Positions 22,062 to 34,429 of a stretch of 64,000 nucleotides of DNA are shown here, piece by piece. Position 1 is the stretch's first letter, and each line of letters begins with the position of its first letter. The position numbers and the translations under genes are program-made. This DNA is from Acholoe squamosa (lineage: Eukaryota > Annelida > Polychaeta > Phyllodocida > Polynoidae). Where the stretch lies: NCBI GenBank assembly GCA_949317995.1, contig OX439046.1:61359774-61423773 (forward strand), read 5' to 3'. The notes under the pieces are model-generated. The model was not told the DNA's origin and made no database searches. It was given only the letters and a program-made list of their open reading frames with translations.

Positions 22062-22673
22062 GTCAGTGTACTCTCATCTGTGTAAAGAGCCACTATCTGC
22101 TATACTTCAGGGGTTGTACCAGTGTCATCTGTGTAAAGAGCCACTATCTGCTATACATCAGGGGCTGTGCCAGTGTCATCTGTGTAAAGATCCACTATCT
22201 GCTATACTTCAGGGGCTGTGCAAGTGTCATCTGTGTAAAGAGCCACTATCTGCTATACATCAGGGGCTGTTTCAGTGTCATCTGTTTAAAGAGCCACTAT
22301 CTGCTATACATCAGGGGCTGTGCCAGTGTCATCTGTGTAAAGATCCACTATCTGCTATACTTCATGGGCTGTGCCAGTGTCACCTGTGAAAAGAGCCACT
22401 ATCTGCTATACTTCAGGGGCTGTGCCAGTGTCACCTGTGAAAAGAGCCACTATCTGCTATACTTCAGGGGCTGTGCCAGTGTCATCTGTGCAAAGAGCCA
22501 CTATCTGCTATACTTCAGGGGCTGTGCCAGTGTCACCTGTGAAAAGAGCCACTATCTGCTATACTTCAGGGGCTGTGCCAGTGTCACCTGTGAAAACAGC
22601 CACTACCTGCTATACTTCAGGGGCTGTGCCAGTGTCACCTGTGAAAACAGCCACTATCTGCTATACTTCAGGA
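22062..22673 (+). repeat. 51-bp minisatellite, about 12 copies
   Basis: Twelve head-to-tail 51-bp units read AGTGTCATCTGTGTAAAGAG, CCACTATCTGCTATACTTCA and GGGGCTGTGCC. The 5' half carries GTCATCTGTGTAAAGA and the 3' half GTCACCTGTGAAAAGA variants, a sign of block-wise homogenisation. Because 51 is divisible by three, one frame (from 22058) is open for the whole array as 17-residue repeats, and the other two frames each stay open over part of it. No upstream splice or start context suggests translation. Confidence 0.95.
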
Positions 22674-22699
22674 CTTTAACGGGACCTTTTCAGTAGGTT

Positions 22700-24218
22700 T
22701 GGCACATTCTAGAACACCTCAGATATGTATATAAAAATGACTTTTCTTATACACACATATAGTTGCCGCACTACTAGTCTCAATTGGTAGGTCAAGAGCT
22801 CCAAAGCCTTGCCTATTTATGAAAATAGGGGAAATAAACTAGCACAAGTAAACTGAGCAAGCTTGAATTAGGAGAGGGAATTTCCTGTTTTTCAAGAGTA
22901 TGCCAGGAATTACCTCAAATAGGCTCACGTAAAACGTGGGGTCTAGGAGAAAACTGTTATTGGTCTCTGCCTTAACCAAAGTGTATTGGCATCTGCCTCT
23001 CTCCATAACTTTCACCACCACCAAGACAACAACAACAACAAAAAACCTTACTCAGCAAAAAGTGTCTGGTACCAAAAGGAAACGTTCCCATAGGTTCAGC
23101 AGAAAAGGGCTACTGGTAGCATTTAGATGTGTATGACTAAGTAATGTTAGACTGGCCTTTACTCACTGACCACTATAGGTTATAACATTTTCTTCCCAGA
23201 ACAAAATAAGATGTTTGTGTTTTGGCTTGCATTGCAGGCAGCTGTAGGATGTAGGAAGAGATCCATTTATAGCTATGTTATGTTATGATTCATGCTAAAT
23301 CTAATACCAATTTAGCTGTCTGGCCATGACTAAAGATTATCCTGTAAACAAACGGCTACAAGTAAGTTTCATCAGAGAGATGAGATACTTTAAAATACCA
23401 ACTCTATTTCATGACTACACATTGTCGATTTGATGTCCCCTATTTGCTTTACACATTAAAATTCATGATATTTAAACAAATTTATGACCCAGATAGAATT
23501 TGCCTTCTATGGCCGACCATGTTTGATTCTAGACCTGTATAAGGGACATTACAGTGAGCTTGTTTTACAAACCCCTGGTGGTTGTCTGTTTGTACCATGG
23601 CGGTCATGGCATAGGTCACCTTCCTGCCTGGTCCCACCTCTGTGCCATGACTATTAGGTGGATGACTCACCCAATGTCCAGCAACAGAACCTGCTCTCTG
23701 TTAGGGATTTGAAGAGAGTGAAGCCATTTCATTTCTTGGGGAATCATCATAGAAGTCCTGCATATCTATTTTCCAATCGATCCCATAGAAGGAAAATGGC
23801 ACACACACACCAAGGTTAAATGCATACAGTTTATGCAACAGCAGTTCTAGTTTATAAATTTTGGGACAGCACCTAAAGCCGAAGCTCCACCGTCACTTGG
23901 CCCAAACGACCTATGGAACCAACTGATCAATGTCCTGTGGGTGACAGATATTTTGGATACTGGACTTTCAGCTTTTCTTATATGATCTGCTTCATTCTCA
24001 GGAATAGCCATATACACCAGTTTCTAACATCAGATGCACCACCACAAGAGTAACCACAAAGCATTTAGTGTTTAAGGGCTCTCGTAGCAAGGCCGATACT
24101 TTGGACTGCTAGCTGATTACCCATACCCATAATGTTTGCTACTCAAAATTACTTGGAATTTTTATTTTCACTTGGTCAGCAGACTAGAAGTGAATAGTTT
24201 TTTGAAAAGAGAGGTCTG
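22700..24218. other. Non-coding stretch
   Basis: A short (CAA)n patch lies near 23028-23041. A weak exon-like window sits at 23316-23361 before a GTAAGT. Nothing else supported. Confidence 0.4.
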
Positions 24219-24488
24219 TTATCCTTTTGCATCCTGAGTTACTGACCTTGACTTTGGGTAATTTGGGCCCCTACCTAGTTGGCAAAGATGACCGGAAGCT
24301 GGACTCGCCCTGGCCGAGTTGACCCATGCTGGACCGCAGCGACAGCTAAGGTCCATTCGGCTGCAATTACTGCATTCTTTATGAGCCATTCCAAAAGAGC
24401 ACAGGACCCTGCCCCTGGAGATTGGGGAGAATCGATCAAGTAACATCTGCATAATTGATTGCTCTTCAGTTTTCCAAGTGGCCAACAT
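24219..24488 (-). CDS. Weak candidate frame in a GC-rich island
   Basis: An 89-codon reverse-strand frame starts at an ATG and contains CSNCSRMDLSCRCGPAW and a polar tail. The island 24270-24440 is clearly GC-richer than its surroundings, and more than one frame is open there, including one on the + strand (MTGSWTRPGRVDPCW...). The direction is therefore uncertain. It could be a gene fragment, an RNA, or a repeat. Confidence 0.18.
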   Translation of the reverse strand: MLATWKTEEQSIMQMLLDRFSPISRGRVLCSFGMAHKECSNCSRMDLSCRCGPAWVNSARASPASGHLCQLGRGPNYPKSRSVTQDAKG

Positions 24489-24559
24489 AGCGCCAGGCTG
24501 AATCCTTTCTTATTCAGCACAGTGAGGTCGATATTGGTGATTGGTAACATCATATCATA

Positions 24560-25173
24560 TCAAGGAAACCTCTTGGTGGTTAATTCGTTGTTCAGTTAGA
24601 TACCACTAGAAATCAAGTGAAATAAACAGAAACCATACTCTATTTCTAAAGAATTGAATGTGTCTATTGTTCAACGTTAGAAGAATCATTTTCTCTATTC
24701 TAAATAAAAACCCATTCAAATATTTCCCATGGTAAATTTACCAGTGCACCATATGTATATAGTATGATTATTGCACTCTAGACTAACCATCTCTTTATTA
24801 CTAATTTGGGTCCATCTTAGAGATGTTTATTTATTTCAAACCCTATACCCATTGTACCTACAAAGACCTGTGTCTGAAAATCTCCACCACTGTGGTAGTC
24901 TTGCCTTCCTTTAAAATTGTATTTGCTGAAGGGAAAGCAATCACAAAGCCATAGCAGTGTAGCTCTATGGATTGTAATCAGGGTCTGGCTCCCAGAGATA
25001 AACAGATTTCAAATCAACATCCAGCTTGCTTCCAATATCATTATAGAATCGGATGTTTTTGTATGATGTTTTTCCCATCCAGTAAAGCTATGTGCAGATA
25101 TATAAGCAAAGGTTCAAGAGATGGAGGAATTTCTGAGCTGCGGGCGTCGTGCAATACAGCAGCTAAAATGTGC
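24560..25173. other. Non-coding stretch
   Basis: AT-rich; no exon or repeat supported. Confidence 0.4.
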
Positions 25174-25373
25174 GTGAGATAACCCTCGGAAATTCCTCCA
25201 ACGAGTGTGCCTTTGCATTTATTTCATGTTTTCTTAAGGAAAAACAATGAAATTCCAATTAATTTCACCTTAATTTGCCACTGTGCGCACTGTTTACATT
25301 GCCATCTTGGAGCTATGACATCATCAAATGGTCACGTGACCTTGGCATGTGATATTTTCGCGGGTTATCTCAC
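25174..25373. mobile_element. 200-bp MITE with GTGAGATAACCC ends
   Basis: The left end GTGAGATAACCCTCGGAAAT is matched by the right end, inverted, as GTGAGATAACCCGCGAAAAT (two mismatches in 20). The interior contains CACGTGAC and TGACATCATC words. No coding. Confidence 0.7.
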
Positions 25374-26445
25374 AGGGGTATGAGATACACAGATGAACTG
25401 TTGGCCTGTCAGTATCACGGGCATATCAACATAAAATAAATACATATATGCATTTACATTCCATTAAATATAGGATCCCTTACATGCATATAACATTCAT
25501 GGTAATCAAAATGTGTCCTTCCAATTTATGGAAACCTAAACTAGCTAAGAGAAAACCTAACACTGAAATGGTAAACTTTTGTTTAATGGACAATGGGTAG
25601 AATAGATCAATAATACACATGAAAAAGCCCATTTGTTTAAGTTTACCATATCATTTCCTTTTACTTATTTTCTAGAGAAACTGTCGTTTTAATTAATGAC
25701 ATAATGACGACTGTATCTTGAAAATTAATCATCGTTTTTTCTTCTCTTTGTATCAGGAATATAATTTCATCGTGTCATAAAATGCCATGATTATATATAT
25801 TCAACCATTAGGTACCAAATTGCAGAGCTTCTACACTAATGTTATATACTTACAGGTTCTATCAAAGCCACACATTCTGGTAGTTAACCAAGTATGTATT
25901 AGGTGACTCATTGGGATGTTTCTGCTCCCGGTGTTAGCCCCTATTAGGCAGAGACTGCCTCGACCATGATATCGCAGACCAATGTTTATGCTCTTATTTT
26001 TTTATTCGGCTCTCCTTTACTTTTCATGAATTTAACATGATCCCAGACTAATATTACAAGGTAATTTGGCACTCCCTGAAACAAGATTTATTTCTGCATT
26101 TTTGGTTTGCTTTGCCACACACTCTTAGTCTCTCTGTTCCGTTGGTTTGAGAAAAAAAGCTTTATGGTAGAAATTCAATGTAGCCGTCTTTTATAATGGT
26201 ACAGACTGAGATTTAAGAGGAGATGAATGTTACATCATATTAATTCTTCATTACATATTAGAAAAACAACTCTAGGTGCATCTTATGCGTCGGATGCACC
26301 TTATTATGTGTGTCTTTACAGTATATGGGCTAGCAATTAATGCAGCCTTTCGAGAAACTCACAAATGCGTTAAAGTGCAATGTAGCCCTCTCAGAGGGCT
26401 AAACAATTCAGTGATAGCAGTCTTGAAAACAAACTGAAGCATCAC
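25374..26445. other. Non-coding stretch
   Basis: AT-rich. A small hairpin, AGGTGCATC...GATGCACCT, lies at about 26274-26301. Nothing else supported. Confidence 0.4.
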
Positions 26446-26534
26446 CTTCCATCTCTAACATCCTGTTCAACATCCTTGAGGAGGTCAATCCCCACAGCCA
26501 CAACATGTCTTTTGTCTGGTGACCTTTGGTATTT
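26446..26534 (-). CDS. Candidate internal exon, unknown protein
   Basis: On the reverse strand a good acceptor (CAATCTCTCCATCTTAG) precedes 89 open nt and a GGAAG|GTGATG donor. The reading is KYQRSPDKRHVVAV, then GIDLLKDVEQDVRDG, phase 0 in and phase 2 out. The charge pattern and acidic helix look coding. Two other reverse-strand frames are also open across part of it, which lowers certainty. It could share a reverse-strand gene with 10338-10525 or 61268-61344, but the phases do not join them directly. Confidence 0.33.
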
Positions 26535-26679
26535 CTAAGATGGAGAGATTGGTCCTCTGCGTCAGGGCCATTAGAGTCAGGACCCCAGAGGGAGCTACCC
26601 TTTTGATGTTGTGATGCCCTGTGGTCTGTGTCTGTGTGTCTCTTAGGTAGAAAGTGGCCTTTAGCATTGTTCACTTCCT

Positions 26680-28226
26680 TGATATCCTATGGGAATGTGC
26701 CCTAGATGGAAGGAACTTCTGTTAAATTTGTGTAATACGTGGCAAGAAAAGGGAACTGGATTAGTAGTTAGAAGTTGTACAGAGTGAACGCAGTCACTTT
26801 TATAATCTAAAATTTCACATTTTAGGGATTATTATTTCTCACTGTAAATATCCATTCACTGAAACGGAATGCTTCTAGCACATTAGTAGGACCAATTCCA
26901 TCCATGTATAAACTATGCCCATTAGGCAACTGCTTAATTTGGGGGAATGTCATTGCAGTGTAGGTTCCCAGGAGTTCAGCTAAAAGTGGACCGAATGATT
27001 GTAAATCTTTTTGTAATTTTCCTTTTTTAGACAGCCTGTACATTGTTTAGTATACGTTGGGAGCTATACTACTTGATCTCCCATAGAGGGTTGTGATATC
27101 TAGATTAATGGAATGATGGCAAAAGTGTGAATAGGCAAGCAGGAGGGATACTCCCTGGGCACTCTCATGAGTTGTCCTTTCCCTTTCCCTCCTCTCAGAT
27201 GTGTGAGCATCACCTTATGTTTAACTCGGTTATACCTTGTGATGCCCAACGGAGGCTAGTCTCGATGGGATTTGCGTCAGACGGCTGATGGTTTAGATGG
27301 TTGCCATTTTCTCATAGAGGAGGCTGTAGAATCAATGGGCTCCCTCCCCCATCCCTTCCTTCACTTCTTATCATACCTTCACCGACCGGTGTTGGCCACC
27401 AGTCCCACCCCACCCCAGGGGATCCTTGTGATTCCTCTCCCCCCTCCCTCACTACTGAGCTGGGCCCCACCTACTATACTACTTACCACAAGCGTTGGAG
27501 GACACCTGCATGTCATCCTTAACCAGTCAAGGGCTGCCAAGGTACTGATGCGTCATGATGCGTGAATGCTATATTCAAGCATCAGGCTACCAGCAGACTA
27601 GCCAGAGCTCCGTTGGTGCATCATGATGACCAATGGGTATGATGCAATCCTTCATTAGTAGAACTTAAAGGGTTACCCATTTCATTGCTTCATGATGCCT
27701 TCAAAACCATGTTCTAATATGCTGCCACGAGAAATGCGGTAATGCAGCACTGGCAAATAGCCAGCATGGCATCAATGTACCATGGCAAAACTTTCAGAGT
27801 GAATTGACCCAAACTGTTAGCCCAGCATGATTCATGGTTTCAGAACTTGTGAGGTACTCACCAGAGCTGCATTCATACCTCTCTGCCATCACAATAATTC
27901 AGTGCCCATACCATACTGATCCAGGGGTGTGTTAAACCTGAAGAGCCGGCATGACGCATGAAGCTACTTGCTCGTCCATTCATATCATGCGACCAAAGTT
28001 GTAAACCAAAGTAACAAATGATGCTGCTCTGGATGGGCTAACTATCGCCCCTTGTTTATTTAGCTTGGTACTTGACAGAGTGGCAAGTAGGTACAAATAT
28101 TTTTGCAGGGCCAATGCCTAAGGCCCTTGCCCGGGATTGGACAAATAATCTATACATTTTCACACAAATGCCTTACGATAAGGCCACCTCTGCATCATGA
28201 TTTATACCAATATGTAGAAGATCAAA
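26680..28226. other. Non-coding stretch with family A copies
   Basis: Diverged family A copies lie at about 27545-27665 and 27950. A CT-rich patch spans 27340-27480. No exon supported. Confidence 0.4.
27545..27668. repeat. Dispersed family A copy
   Basis: Has GCGTCATGATGCGTGAATGC, GTTGGTGCATCATGATGACC, AATGGGTATGATGCA and terminal TTAAAGGGTTA. Confidence 0.6.
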
Positions 28227-28377
28227 TTAAATGTTACTAACTTTGGTTTCTATTAGATCCCCACTAATATTACCCACTAGAAAATCTATTCTGTACAATC
28301 CCACTACCGCGGGTGGAGCCCATGGATATATTGCCAATCCCAGTAAACTAGCTTGTATGATTATCAAACTAACAGGG

Positions 28378-28430
28378 CAGCATGTGTGGGGATTATCTTC
28401 CCAGCATGTGTGGGAATTATCTTCCCAGCA
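28378..28430 (+). repeat. Short tandem repeat, 24-bp unit
   Basis: Just over two copies of CAGCATGTGTGGGRATTATC TTCC. Confidence 0.85.
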
Positions 28431-29066
28431 TTCTGCTTGCAATGATGTATTTTGGCCACTAGGGAGTGTCTGCTGAAGTGTTCCAGAATGGTTGGTAAGA
28501 TTTATCGAGGCAGCACTGCAAGTTAGGAGTTCTGGGGGCATTTCTTAATTAGTTAATATACTACGACTACACCTTAGCCCGCACTCTAATGCCACTGCTG
28601 TCTTATAGATGATGACCATGAATGAGTGCACGCTACAACTGCCATATCAAACCCTTTTATGCATATAATTCTTACATATTTGTGCTGATCATACAAAGCA
28701 GTCATAGGACATTACCTACTCGAATTCTAAGGTTTTATCATATTGACTGTGAGCAGTCGCAGGAACTTACAAAATGGCCTGCTGTCCAACCGTCTGCCCT
28801 TCACTAGCCTTGTCGCCAGTCGGTCAGAGACAGAGTATATGTGTTGTTGGGTGACTTAGACATGTAAATGAGTAGGTGGCTGCAGCCTGGTGGGATTACT
28901 CATTCAAGTAAGACCAGCATGAGCAATATCAACCTTGTCCTTTACCCACCCCACTCAGTCCTGTCCACTGTGTCCTCTACCTGCCCTTGACTACCTCCCA
29001 GACTCTCACTATAAGAAATAACTGCTGAATTTACCAGGCATCCCTATAAAACTGAACAGACAATTC

Positions 29067-29165
29067 AATGAAGCAATATAGTTTTTACAGTAAATATCCA
29101 AGGGACAATACAGTACTGTGGTACAACCAATTTCCATGACAACAGTGGTGAAATCCTTCTTCCAA
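29067..29165. repeat. Dispersed family B copy
   Basis: Shares AGCAATATAGTTTTTACA, ACTGTGGTACAA and CAGTGGTGAAATCCTT with the copy at 41455, same orientation. Confidence 0.55.
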
Positions 29166-29384
29166 TAAGATCCATCATAATCTTGACAACAGTTTTTTGC
29201 AGTATTACCAAGACTGCATGATTGCTCAGTTCTCATTCATTTTGAAGCATTATGCACTAATGCGCCCATGACGATCAATGCACTGATCTATGACACTAGT
29301 GCATCACCTATATATCCATAGCATTAGTGCATCTTGTGAGCCCTCTGGGATGCATCAATTCTGTTCAATTTATATGATGCAGTA

Positions 29385-30273
29385 CACGGCAAAAATGGTG
29401 TTTAGATCCTAAACACAATTCTAAACATATTCTTGCGTTTTTGTAATCACATTACTTTCCTAAACATGTTTAGCCAAACAATGTGCTTAGCTCAAGTGTT
29501 TAGAACTCTAGGTGTTTAGGTTCAAAATTTGTGTTTGGATTATCAATGAAATTTTGCGTTTAGATGTTTATGAATTTTTGTGTTTAGATGTTTAATTTAT
29601 TTGGTGGGAATTAAGGGTTTGCGGACATGTAAAAAAATAAAGGAATGTTTTTTGTTTGTTTTCTCATTTATTGGAAGCCATCAGCAGGTATGTACACAGC
29701 AAAATCTCCCAAGATGTCAGCCACAGCTATATACACTTACATGTACACACTGCATTAGAATGAGAGACTTGAGAAAGTACAACAGCTTGGCAGGAAGGAC
29801 ATTGCTTTATCTATTACAAAATAACATGAAAAAGGTGTCAGTCATGGAACTCATTGATTAATTTAGGGTTATAATGGTGGTGTAAGTTGAATTTAGCCAA
29901 TCTTCTGTTGCTGTTTCTATTTTCATGACATTCAATGAAATGACACTATGATACACAAGGGGTTTGGGGAGTATTGTCACAACAATTGATAATAACATTT
30001 TGCAGATAGTCCATTGAGAGGTAGTGTTGCTACCTGGTGTGGATTTGACATCCACATATCTAAACATATTGATGTTCAAATCTAAGCACCTAGTATTCAA
30101 GTGTTTAAACTCTAAACATCTAAACATGTTTAGCAAAAATGTTTATGTATTTAGAACAAAAGTGTTCTTTTCCTAAATGTGTAGTTGATGAGACACCTAA
30201 TTTGGTATATGTTTAGGTTTTAAACATGTTTAGACCTAAACATGTTTAAAATCTAAACACTATTTTTGCAGTG
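29385..30273. mobile_element. 0.9-kb DNA element with 23-bp terminal inverted repeats, TA-flanked
   Basis: The ends CACGGCAAAAATGGTGTTTA (left) and, inverted, CACTGCAAAAATAGTGTTTA (right) differ at two positions in 23. Each is bordered by TA, suggesting TA target duplication. The interior is crowded with CTAAACATGTTTAG palindromes and variants. Two frames of about 92 codons (29580-29861 +, 29858-30136 -) have no recognisable transposase motif, so I treat the element as non-autonomous. Confidence 0.75.
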
Positions 30274-30289
30274 TACTATAGCCCCAAAG

Positions 30290-33200
30290 AACTATTCAAC
30301 ATGGATGCATTCATGAATCAGGATTTCCGTAGAATCACTTATTTTGCAGCCCTTAAAGGGTTGATGATGTTGAAAAAACTTTTTTTTTTGCCCTAAGTAA
30401 ATCGTAATCTTCAAGGCATTAAGGGTACTAGCAATCTACATACCAAAAGTAAATGCTAGAGCCTATGGGTATTGTCTGTATCAGACTAGACATCTAAAAA
30501 CGCTATATACCTTTACATTGTTATAGATGCCCATGTACTATTCAACCATACTTAACCAGCAACATTAGCATCCAATGCTGAACCTCCTCAGCAGATACAT
30601 GTATTGTCCTTTAACCTTGAACTGACTTTCCTCATTTGTTATTCATAATGAGAACCATATATAGACGTCAATTGTATTAAAAACACCTTCAGTAGCTTTG
30701 GCATCGCTCTTTGCTTCCAGTGTCTAATACATTTATCTCTTCATTGTATGCCACCCAAATGATCCACCTTTGTATTCATCGATCAGCCCACTCCTCAGCT
30801 CAGCAGTTTCTACTTTGTGATACAATAGGCAAAGAGAACAAAAATGACACCTCTAGATATTCCTAAGGGAAGTGTTTCTCTGATGGTATTCTGAATGACT
30901 TTGAAGTAAATTCTTATATTTCATAATCAGATGGCAGTGATAATTGTGTTTGGTGTGAATGGGCCCAGTGCGGGTGCGGGATGTTCGGTTGATGATTGCT
31001 GCAGCACGGATGGATATTGAATTAAGCGCCTCTCGTTCATCCTTTATGGACAAAATGATGTCTCAATATTTAGGTTTCCCTTCATTATGATGCATTTTTA
31101 CATTGCCTGTGAAAAGTATCTCAGTACTGATTTGGATTGGTACACACAAGGTCCACATAATGTCAGATATTCACTGGTCAGGGCTGTATTCAAGAATCAT
31201 GCCGCCAAAAAATGTCTATTGCTTCAAAGTACTCTCTGTTCCTAACAGGATTTAACGCCTGCACTACCATTGAGATGTTAGTCTTGAATTGATATTTAGC
31301 CTGGTGATGGGGTGCTTAATTAATGATCTCTTAGCTTTGTTAAATACCTTATAGGCTGTATAACAATTAGTTCTGATATAAAGGCAATGTTGCCTGGGGC
31401 CTTTTTCTGTTTTTCAAACGAATTCGTGAGGCACGGAGTGTTTCTAAATGGATTGTAAGCAATTGTAAGAATTCTATTTCTGCATGTGATTTGAGGAGAA
31501 GTTTTTGGGTTGATAAATAATCATTATGCCCATTTTGGGCATTTGTCATTGGGAGTTTAGGATGAGGTCCCGAGGTCAGACTAAGTCAAATAAATGCCAT
31601 CTATTCGCAATTGAAATGGATCAAAATGTTTTTAAACATATGGGCATACATTATTCAACATACTTAATCACCTTCAATACAACGTTTCATCTTTTAACTT
31701 GATTTGCAGAAGTGACTTATATTTGATAAATTATGAAAATCGTTTATATGTTTAATCTCCATAGAAGTAGTTGTCTGAATAATCAGAAATGCCACTCAAT
31801 GAAAATTCATACAGAAATACATTCAGGATAATTTATATTACATACTCTTTTGATAATCGTTGGGTACAATCCTATACAAATCCATTTCTCTTACAACATA
31901 AAAATAGTATTGTGGGTATGCAATAATCGTCTTGTCCCTTTAGAAACACTTTATTACAATCGTTTAAAAAATACAGAAAAAGGGCCCAGTACAGTTTATC
32001 ATATATTATCAATTGGTAATTTCCTTCCTAGCAAATGAGCACCACTACAGAGTTGGTATTTCAAATGAATAATCTAATGGAAAAGAAATAACATTAAGAC
32101 ATACTTAGGATTGTTGTCAAGAGGTAATATTGAGGGCGAATTATGTTTGATGCCATCTTCTATCTTCATACAAGAATGTATCATTATATTCTTGCAAAAT
32201 AGTACCTGCTAATGATAGCATACAAAAATATTAGAACACTCTACTCACTAGTCAAAGAGTGCTCTACACCCTGACTAAATGACTCGAGTTGACTAAGGTC
32301 AAACACTAGGTATATTTGCATGTTCAGTGAATTACCTGGGGTGTATTTTATAATAATGTCAATCAGCATACCAGAGTGGCTCGTCTCAAATAAGTGCCGA
32401 TCTCCAACAATGGTACAATAGTATGTAAACTCAAAAGCGCACAGACACTTAAATGGTCCATTAATGTAATGGACACCTGAACAGTGGTCAGTATTCTTAC
32501 TACATGAACGAATCTGTGGTGCTGCAAATCCACATATCAGCCATTTTGGCATTTGTATAATGTACTTTGCGACCAAATGCACCATGCCAGACAGAAGCAG
32601 ACACCAACTAAATTTAATGTCCATTGATTTTCAAGTTGATGCCCTTTAAGGAATGCAAGATGCCTCCCAGTCCATCTCCCTTTGCTTTCGTGATGCACCA
32701 ATGTATTATTCCAAAGACTATGGAATGCATTATGCATTATGCAACCTTCAATACCACATGACTCCAATAAGACAGGCATGACAGGCATGAATGGCACACT
32801 CTTTGACTACTTGAAAAGGACCTGTTCGTCCTCCAAAAGAAAGCATTTTGAATGGTGCATCCAGGCAGTCTGTAGTAGTGACAGGGTTAATGGTTATTGA
32901 TTTTTAGGATGATACCTTGTGGTAGGATGGGGTGCGAGTTGACATTTAATATGATCATCCCTTAGGTTAGAAGCCACAACGGTTTCATCCTATTGGTATT
33001 CTGCCGACCGTTGCGGGTGCAAGGACATGTTTATCTGGCCTTTTTTTCATGTTTTAGAGCTGGACGCACTTTCAATTGAGACCAGACTGTAAATACTTAA
33101 GGTGGCTGGCGGGGATAGACTAAAAGTAATTAGAATTTCGCCATATTCTTAACAGAATCTTAAAATGATATGTACTTTTCATGTATGCAAAGAAAATGTG

Positions 33201-33420
33201 GGGGTCCCATGCATATTTCTGAGATACAGAGCCTTCAACCTTATATTGGATTATATAGCAATTTGTCACATAAATCTCTAGATTCATATCCAAAAGTAAT
33301 TAGATTTTTCTATAACTTCCCCAGCACTAAGATTAAAAGGATACCTTTGCAGTATATGCAAAACTGATATATGGTCCCGGTCATTTTCCTATTGTTTTGG
33401 ATTATTGAAAAAGAAGATCA
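30290..33420. other. Non-coding stretch
   Basis: AT-rich. Two overlapping reverse-strand frames (32241-32624, 32537-32797) have no family resemblance or splice context that I trust. No defined repeat apart from a family-A-like GATGCACCAATGTATT at 32693. Confidence 0.4.
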
Positions 33421-33469
33421 GAGATTGGGGAAACAATAAATGTATGACTGGCTATGACATCTAAGACTG

Positions 33470-33720
33470 TGTCTACCACTAGAATCAGTAGTACAGTGGT
33501 AACATGTTTGCTTGGCATGCAGGGGGTATCTGGATCAAATCCCACCAACGCCACCTTGTTCTGTTTTAGTCAGATGGTCATCTACCTAAATTATGTAGAC
33601 CTATATGCTCTCTGTGTCTGGTTATTGGAAAGACTGCATTCAATAACTGCACAGAAAACTGCTCATTGGACCACTTTGCTATCCCCACCAGCCACCTTAA
33701 TGAACTGATTTCAGTGTAGC
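33470..33720 (+). mobile_element. tRNA-Ala-like SINE
   Basis: The head has AGTAGTACAGTGGTAACATG (A-box-like), an anticodon arm like TTTGCTTGGCATGCA (Ala-type loop) and GGATCAAATCC (B-box-like). The acceptor stem is not intact. A ~160-bp body follows; its end is approximate. Confidence 0.5.
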
Positions 33721-34262
33721 CCTATACCCGATTCACCACAGAAAGGAACGGAGTATTTCTGAAATCCTCTTTTAGATGTAGCTCTTGATGTAAAAACCCA
33801 TTGACATATATCCCTCAAGGAACATACATATATTGAGTTTCAAACATTCTAAGCATGTGTGAGCTTGAACGCTGCCTCTGCTGAGCTTTTGTGACTAGGG
33901 TATTGGTTGTTCAGCTCGTTTGCTCCCCACCCATTCCCTCGACATCTCCTTCTCATTTCTTCCTTAGAATCTACCATCTACCCTTCATCCTGCACCTGCT
34001 AGCTCCCACTAATTTCAACGATTTGCTGATATAACACTTTTGCAAAATTATATATCTGCTATATTTGAATTGCTTTTAGGTGTCTTCGATCCACATCTAA
34101 AAACCTGTGGCATACTATAATTATATTGAGCTGTATTGAATAGCAATTACTACAGCCCAATATAGACTCAATGCACATCAGGATCCTCAAACCCTATGTT
34201 CAGAAGATACTAGGGCTTATTAATCCTTAATATAAATAACAAACCATTAGCACATATAGCAG

Positions 34263-34378
34263 GTTTGAAATTTGATCAAAGGAGACTCATTAGAGAGAAC
34301 GATTTGGTTGACTTTCGAATGAGTCGTTTGAAATACAAACTGGTGCAAATGATGGAGTGTCGTATAGAAGATGGGAAG
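34263..34378 (+). CDS. Weak exon candidate, basic helical segment
   Basis: After an AG at 34261-34262 the frame reads FDQRRLIRENDLVDF, then RMSRLKYKLVQMMECRIEDG, to a GGGAAG|GTGTTG donor-like site. Without splicing it ends at a TAG at 34421-34423. Codon content and charge pattern look coding, but the acceptor lacks a pyrimidine tract. Confidence 0.22.
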
Positions 34379-34429
34379 GTGTTGGCAGCGTTACGATTTC
34401 CAATCGATGCCAGCTCCGGATAGATCGAT

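Noticed and set aside
22058-22696. CRISPR-like array
   Set aside because: Units are contiguous with no unique spacers, in an animal genome; it is a minisatellite.
32241-32797. Overlapping Cys-rich reverse-strand frames
   Set aside because: No recognisable zinc pattern or transposase motif; family-A-like DNA lies inside.
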